From NCBI GenBank assembly GCA_023251755.1, contig JAHEYF010000011.1, positions 21,715 through 85,714 of the forward strand: DNA of 64,000 nucleotides, given 5' to 3'. Numbering within the stretch: the stretch's first letter is position 1; each line of letters opens with the position of its first letter. The stretch comes from Bacteroidota bacterium (GTDB lineage Bacteria; Bacteroidota; Bacteroidia; B-17B0; Aurantibacillaceae). The notes under the pieces are model-generated. The model searched no databases, had not been told where the DNA came from, and was given only the letters and a program-made list of their open reading frames with translations. The position numbers were made by a program, and so were the translations under genes. Of the stretch, positions 60,164-64,000 are shown one piece after another.

Positions 60164-61672
60164 ATGAATGATAATTTAATAGTTGGAATACTTGTCGTCC
60201 TGTTGTGTGCTATTGGATATTTCTATTCCTGGAAATTTCAGCAACAGGATAATTTTAAAATAGCTGTTTTCCTGCTCCTGCTTTGTGGATTAATCCTTCG
60301 TATTTATACCTCATTTGATTTTTTTCTGCATGTTTGGGACGAGAGGTACCATTCCCTGGTTGCAAAAAATTTAATACAGCACCCTCTGAAACCTACTCTT
60401 TACAACAACCCTATACTCCCTTACAATTATAAAAACTGGACCGGAAACAATGTATGGCTGGCAAAACCTCCGGTTCCCTTATGGAGCATGGCTCTTAGCA
60501 TATACCTGTTTGGGCAAAATGAAATTGCGGTTCGTTTCCCTTCCCTGATTGTTTCTACGTTGGCCATACTTCTTACTTTCAGAATTGCCCAAACCTTGTT
60601 TAATAACAAAATAGCCTGGCTTGCGGCTTTACTACACTCATTGCACGGTATGCTTATTGAGCTTGCAGCAGGAAGGATTTCCTCCGATCATGCAGAAACA
60701 TTCTTTATCTTTTGGGTTGAATTAGCTGTATGGCTGGGAATTCTTGCTGTTACAAAAAAAGAAAAACAAATCCTTTTTTTATCGTTGTGCGGGGTATTTA
60801 CAGGAATGGCTTTCCTTTCTAAAATGCTTCCTGCATTTATTGTTCTTCCTGTCTGGTTGTCATTGGCTTTTTTTTACAAAAAAAATACAAGGCAAAAATT
60901 TTTTATACAATTTATAGTATTAGTTGTTGTTTCACTTTCAGTATCCTTACCCTGGTTTATTTACATATTTTTAGAATTTCCGGAAGAGACGAAAGATATG
61001 CTAGGTTCTCAGATAAGTCCGTTGAACACAGTGATTCAGAATCACAAAGGCCCCTTCTGGTTTTACTTAAACAATATCCGTATAGTTTTTGGTGAAATTA
61101 TTTATATTCCTTTAATCTGGGTAATTTACAAAGCGTATAAAAATTCAACAAGGTTTCAATACCTCCCCCTCCTCTTATGGATAATGATTCCATTACTTAC
61201 TTTTTCTTTTGCAGAAACAAAAAGGCATACTTATTTATTAATTGCAGCTCCGGCAATTTTCACAATTACATCGGTTTTCTGGTACTGGCTTTCTGAGTAT
61301 AAAAAAAATCACCGCTACAATTGGTTTTTCACCCTTATTTTGTTTTTAATTATTGCATTACCGGTCAGGTACTCTATTGAAAGAGTGAAACCTTTTGAAA
61401 AAATAAACAGAAGGCCTCAATGGGCGGTTGATCTTAAAAAATTAAACGAAGAAAAAATTACAAATGGTGTATTGTTTAATTGTGAGCATGCAATTGAAGC
61501 CATGTTTTACACCAACTTAACAGCTTATCCGAACATTCCTGACAAAAATACCCTTATTCATTTAATTGCACAGGGCTATACTGTACTTATCAATGACAAT
61601 GGAAGTATTCCAAATAACATTAAAGAAATTAAAGGGCTAAGGATAATAAATTTAACTGCTGGCAACAGTTAA
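60164..61672 (+). CDS. GT39/ArnT-like glycosyltransferase
   Basis: A 502-aa inner-membrane GT-C enzyme using a polyprenyl-phosphate sugar. About 11 helices. The first periplasmic loop has an acidic Asp-Glu pair in HVWDERYHSLVAKNL, the catalytic position in GT39/GT83 enzymes, and NNVWLAKPPVPLWSMAL follows. A later segment EIAVRFPSLIVSTL is conserved, as is ISSDHAETFFIF. A ~100-residue C-terminal periplasmic domain ends the protein. It could modify lipid A (ArnT-like) or proteins (PMT-like). It is a single gene with a 274-nt AT-rich gap upstream holding no ORF. Confidence 0.85.
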   Translation: MNDNLIVGILVVLLCAIGYFYSWKFQQQDNFKIAVFLLLLCGLILRIYTSFDFFLHVWDERYHSLVAKNLIQHPLKPTLYNNPILPYNYKNWTGNNVWLAKPPVPLWSMALSIYLFGQNEIAVRFPSLIVSTLAILLTFRIAQTLFNNKIAWLAALLHSLHGMLIELAAGRISSDHAETFFIFWVELAVWLGILAVTKKEKQILFLSLCGVFTGMAFLSKMLPAFIVLPVWLSLAFFYKKNTRQKFFIQFIVLVVVSLSVSLPWFIYIFLEFPEETKDMLGSQISPLNTVIQNHKGPFWFYLNNIRIVFGEIIYIPLIWVIYKAYKNSTRFQYLPLLLWIMIPLLTFSFAETKRHTYLLIAAPAIFTITSVFWYWLSEYKKNHRYNWFFTLILFLIIALPVRYSIERVKPFEKINRRPQWAVDLKKLNEEKITNGVLFNCEHAIEAMFYTNLTAYPNIPDKNTLIHLIAQGYTVLINDNGSIPNNIKEIKGLRIINLTAGNS

Positions 61673-61701
61673 GATTTCAATAAATTATAAAAGGGTTGAA
61701 A

Positions 61702-62307
61702 TTAATCCTCCATTCTTAAATCAGAAAAACAATCATTCGCAGAAAGGTCTTGTATACATTGCTCCCTGATGTTCCAGAGTTCTTCCAGGCTGTACATAAC
61801 AGATGTATTGCTTAGCAACCATTGCTTTAAATAATTTTTATGATAAGCCACCTTAAAGCCTGTTATTTGTTCAGGCTCAATAACAATTTCTTCGATTAAG
61901 TCGTTTATAAAATCTTCAGGTTTTGAATTCGCAGTTGTACAATCTATTATTTGTCCATCAAAACGCAGGTAATTGTGCGCTTCAGGAATATAGGCCAATT
62001 GGTATTTTTGAAGGGTAGAAGAAATTTTCGGGGTATTGACCGCATTCATCTTAAACAAACCCAAAACCAGGTTTAGGCCCTCAAAATTATTTTCACCTGC
62101 TAATTGTTTCAGCAATGCATGCCTGGTACTGCATGTCCCGCAATTATCAATAAAAATGCCGGCTAAGTCTTCTTTGTTCGCATTTCTTCCATAAGGGAGT
62201 TGTTTTACATATTCTGAAGCTTGTTTAAATGTAAAGACGTTTCGTTGTAAAAACGCCTGTGAAATTTTACCAGTTGGGTTTATATTAAAATTTGGTTGTG
62301 TATTCAT
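61702..62307 (-). CDS. Uncharacterised protein with transglutaminase-like Cys-His-Asp pattern
   Basis: A ~201-aa cytosolic protein. A cysteine lies at the start of a helix in FIDNCGTCSTRHALLKQLAG, a histidine in YIPEAHNYLRFDG and an aspartate in GQIIDCTTANS, spaced as in the transglutaminase/papain-like fold (Cys, then His after ~60-90 residues, then Asp). The start is ATG 62307; a longer frame would extend into the repeat array. I do not recognise the family by name. It may be a peptidase, amidase or inactive relative. It is convergent with the GT39 gene, 29 nt apart. Confidence 0.6.
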   Translation of the reverse strand: MNTQPNFNINPTGKISQAFLQRNVFTFKQASEYVKQLPYGRNANKEDLAGIFIDNCGTCSTRHALLKQLAGENNFEGLNLVLGLFKMNAVNTPKISSTLQKYQLAYIPEAHNYLRFDGQIIDCTTANSKPEDFINDLIEEIVIEPEQITGFKVAYHKNYLKQWLLSNTSVMYSLEELWNIREQCIQDLSANDCFSDLRMED

Positions 62308-62468
62308 TTTAGAGGATTTAATCGTAACCGAAATCACTTTTTGGCTTTTGGCTTTTTACTTTTGGCTTAATAAAGAAAAAGCCATAAGCAATAAAAAATA
62401 AGCCATAAAGGCTTTTACATAAACGAAATCGCTTTTGGGTTCCTGGCTTTTGACTTTTGACTTCTAAA
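62308..62468. repeat. TTTTGGCTTTTGGC word array with inverted parts
   Basis: ACTTTTTGGCTTTTGGC, ACTTTTGGCTTAATAAAG, then AAGCCATAAGCAATAAAA and AATAAGCCATAAAGGC (opposite sense), and finally CGCTTTTGGGTTCCTGGC and TTTTGACTTTTGACTT. It fills the gap between the two minus-strand genes. Confidence 0.65.
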
Positions 62469-62470
62469 TT

Positions 62471-63700
62471 TTAACTTAGTATTTCTTCCAGCGCCTTCAC
62501 ACAAGCCCTCACTTCTTCCTCCGAATTAACTATACTGGGCGACAGCCGTGCATATATTGCCTTGTAAGGTGTTACACTGGCTATAATTTTTTTTGCATGC
62601 AGTTTTTTTACCACCTCCTCCGCTTTCATTCCTTCCACATCAAAACAATTGATCCCACAGGAAAGTGCCTTGTCTATTGGAGTATAAAGCCTGATGTGTT
62701 TTATATCTTTTAAACCCTGTTTCAACAATGTACTTAAGCGATGCGTACGTTCTTCAACTTTTGCTTTACCAATATTCATCTGAAATTCAAAAGCCTCGTT
62801 TAAAGCCCATTGGTGCTCAAAAGCATGAAAGCCACCGGGTGTATGCAAATCACTGAAATTTATTTTACCTGCAGGTATAGCGCCTGTCCACATATAATAC
62901 GACAAATCGCTAAAGGCTGGAATGCTTGGGATCAGCATATCCCAGGCTTCTTTTTTTCCCCAGAGGATGCCTGTACCGCGGGGGCCAAAAATCCATTTGT
63001 GTGTACCCGCAACAAAAAAATCGCAGCCCAATTCCTTCATACTTACATTCTCCACCCCAAAAGCATGAACCCCGTCCACACACAAATAAATGCGATCTTC
63101 AGCTGTGCGTTGTTCATTTATTTTTTTCAGGGCTTCTGCAATTTGCCGGACAGGCAATTTTACTCCCGTACAGGAATGCACCCAGGTTATTGCCACCACA
63201 CGCGTAGCCACCTGAATGGCCTTGATTAACTTTTCGATCAGTTCCTCTTCATTAACATTGTACGAATCTGTATACAGCTGAACCCTGCGAACACTTGCCC
63301 CGTTTTTTAAAGCGGCATATTCTATGGCTTTTTCGGTGGAATAATGGTCGTGTGCAGTCGTTAATATTTCTTCCCCTTTTTTGAGTTTGAGTCCTGTAAA
63401 CAAAAGGCCCAGTCCCATGGTGGTACTATCAGTCAACACCACTTCTTCCGGGTCAGCTTTCATATAATCTGCTGCTGCCTTGCGGGCACGGGTTTCAAAA
63501 GCTACATAATTTTTTTCATAATATTCGGTAGGATTATCATCCAGTTTGTTGCGGTGCAGTTCAATGGCTTCGCGCACCTGCTTTGGGTGTGAGGCCAGTA
63601 ACATTTGTGCCAGGTGAATATAGGCCCCATTCAGATTAAACTGACTACGTACCTCTTTCCAGTGTATTGAGTTGGTGCTTGTATTAATTGTTCCATTCAT
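62471..63700 (-). CDS. Class V aminotransferase (isopenicillin-N epimerase-like)
   Basis: A 409-aa PLP enzyme of the class V group. The PLP-binding lysine is in AGTHKWIFGPRGTG, preceded by LCVDGVHAFG with the Asp-x-x-His that holds the cofactor ring. LTDSTTMGLGLLFTGL and TWVHSCTGVKLPV are further family motifs. Related proteins include isopenicillin-N epimerase, cysteine desulfurases and kynureninase-like enzymes; the reaction here cannot be chosen. There is no sulfur-transfer partner gene nearby. Confidence 0.9.
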   Translation of the reverse strand: MNGTINTSTNSIHWKEVRSQFNLNGAYIHLAQMLLASHPKQVREAIELHRNKLDDNPTEYYEKNYVAFETRARKAAADYMKADPEEVVLTDSTTMGLGLLFTGLKLKKGEEILTTAHDHYSTEKAIEYAALKNGASVRRVQLYTDSYNVNEEELIEKLIKAIQVATRVVAITWVHSCTGVKLPVRQIAEALKKINEQRTAEDRIYLCVDGVHAFGVENVSMKELGCDFFVAGTHKWIFGPRGTGILWGKKEAWDMLIPSIPAFSDLSYYMWTGAIPAGKINFSDLHTPGGFHAFEHQWALNEAFEFQMNIGKAKVEERTHRLSTLLKQGLKDIKHIRLYTPIDKALSCGINCFDVEGMKAEEVVKKLHAKKIIASVTPYKAIYARLSPSIVNSEEEVRACVKALEEILS

Positions 63701-63775
63701 AAAGTGCTCCCTAAAATTAATCTATTTATTCCGAAGTTTTATCCTTCAATTTCCACTAAAGTCAGAGTAGGAATT

Positions 63776-63861
63776 GCCACGAATACACGAATAAAGTTTA
63801 AAACTGTATAGGCTGTTTTTTACTTCCATTTATGAAAAGTACTTATTCGTGCATTCGTGGC
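63776..63861. repeat. Inverted GCCACGAATACACGAATAA pair upstream of the aminotransferase gene
   Basis: GCCACGAATACACGAATAA (63776-63794) and TTATTCGTGCATTCGTGGC (63843-63861) match at 18 of 19 positions as reverse complements with a 48-nt spacer. The 300-nt stretch 63701-64000 contains nothing else that I recognise. Confidence 0.75.
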
Positions 63862-64000
63862 CATTATTACGTGAATGATTGCTTTATGTTTTCAGATATA
63901 TAGGTATTTCACCATAAATAGGTAAATTTGCAAAAACCTTTATTTTCTGAAACAGCTCATTTCCAACAATAAATCCTTTTACCTTTTATTTTTGGTATTT

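Overview
This window comes from a Bacteroidetes (Bacteroidota) chromosome, most likely Flavobacteria- or Sphingobacteria-like. The support is direct: two secreted proteins end in type IX secretion (T9SS) sorting domains, there is a TonB-dependent receptor with an N-terminal carboxypeptidase-like regulatory domain, CarB lacks the C-terminal regulatory domain, IF-3 appears to start at an AUU codon, a DUF4834 protein sits next to carB, and several genes are preceded by TAnnTTTG -7 boxes. No rRNA, tRNA, CRISPR array, transposase or phage gene was recognised.

Layout. 1-7161: a metal (probably copper) handling region. It holds two RND-efflux adaptors in tandem (the first cut by the window edge), an HMA-AraC fusion regulator, a T9SS-exported thioredoxin-like protein, an outer-membrane beta-barrel, a Crp/Fnr regulator with an MFS exporter, a DUF4396 membrane protein and a cytosolic 20-cysteine copper-storage-like protein. 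7351-12714: a MoxR AAA+ ATPase and three parvulin-type envelope chaperones. 12898-16130: a LacI regulator and a TPR/SpoIIE-type phosphatase whose 5' end holds an in-frame amber codon. 16310-20080: carB, a DUF4834 protein and a methyltransferase. 20104-33285: a surface-glycan region with YfhO, a NeuB-type nonulosonate synthase, a GNAT, a TIM-barrel protein, a PtmA-like SDR, two further methyltransferases and an MBOAT/SGNH O-acylation pair; facing it is a three-gene operon with a sialyltransferase-like protein and two Gfo/Idh oxidoreductases. 33450-40406: a metallo-beta-lactamase-fold hydrolase, then a run of small membrane proteins with a winged-helix regulator, a DUF4173-LRR fusion, a DUF1361 protein and a diacylglycerol kinase. 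41225-47096: a TonB receptor, infC and thrS. 47352-58583: two amino-acid permeases, a helix-hairpin-helix protein, hutI, a T9SS adhesin-like protein, gyrB and mdh. 58654-63700: a GH16 glycosidase, a GT39-type glycosyltransferase, a Cys-His-Asp protein and a class V aminotransferase.

How parts work together. The metal region has the pieces for sensing (HMA-AraC), export across both membranes (RND adaptors, MFS) and cytosolic buffering (Csp-like). The glycan region can make a nonulosonic acid backbone (NeuB, with a PtmA-like step), methylate and O-acylate it, and possibly transfer it (sialyltransferase-like), but the CMP-activating enzyme and the UDP-sugar epimerase are not here. It is visibly more AT-rich than carB or gyrB, which suggests transfer.

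The least explained structure is in the intergenic DNA. About twenty gaps contain degenerate arrays built from a few short words (TGAGATRTGAG, TACGAATTACGAATT, AACGAATAAAC, GTTCTTAGTTC, GTTGGAAAGTT, TTAGCTAAT, and others). They usually lie directly after stop codons and are often arranged as inverted pairs able to form long hairpins. I saw none in the metal or glycan regions. A separate family of compact hairpin elements flanks the TonB receptor on both sides.
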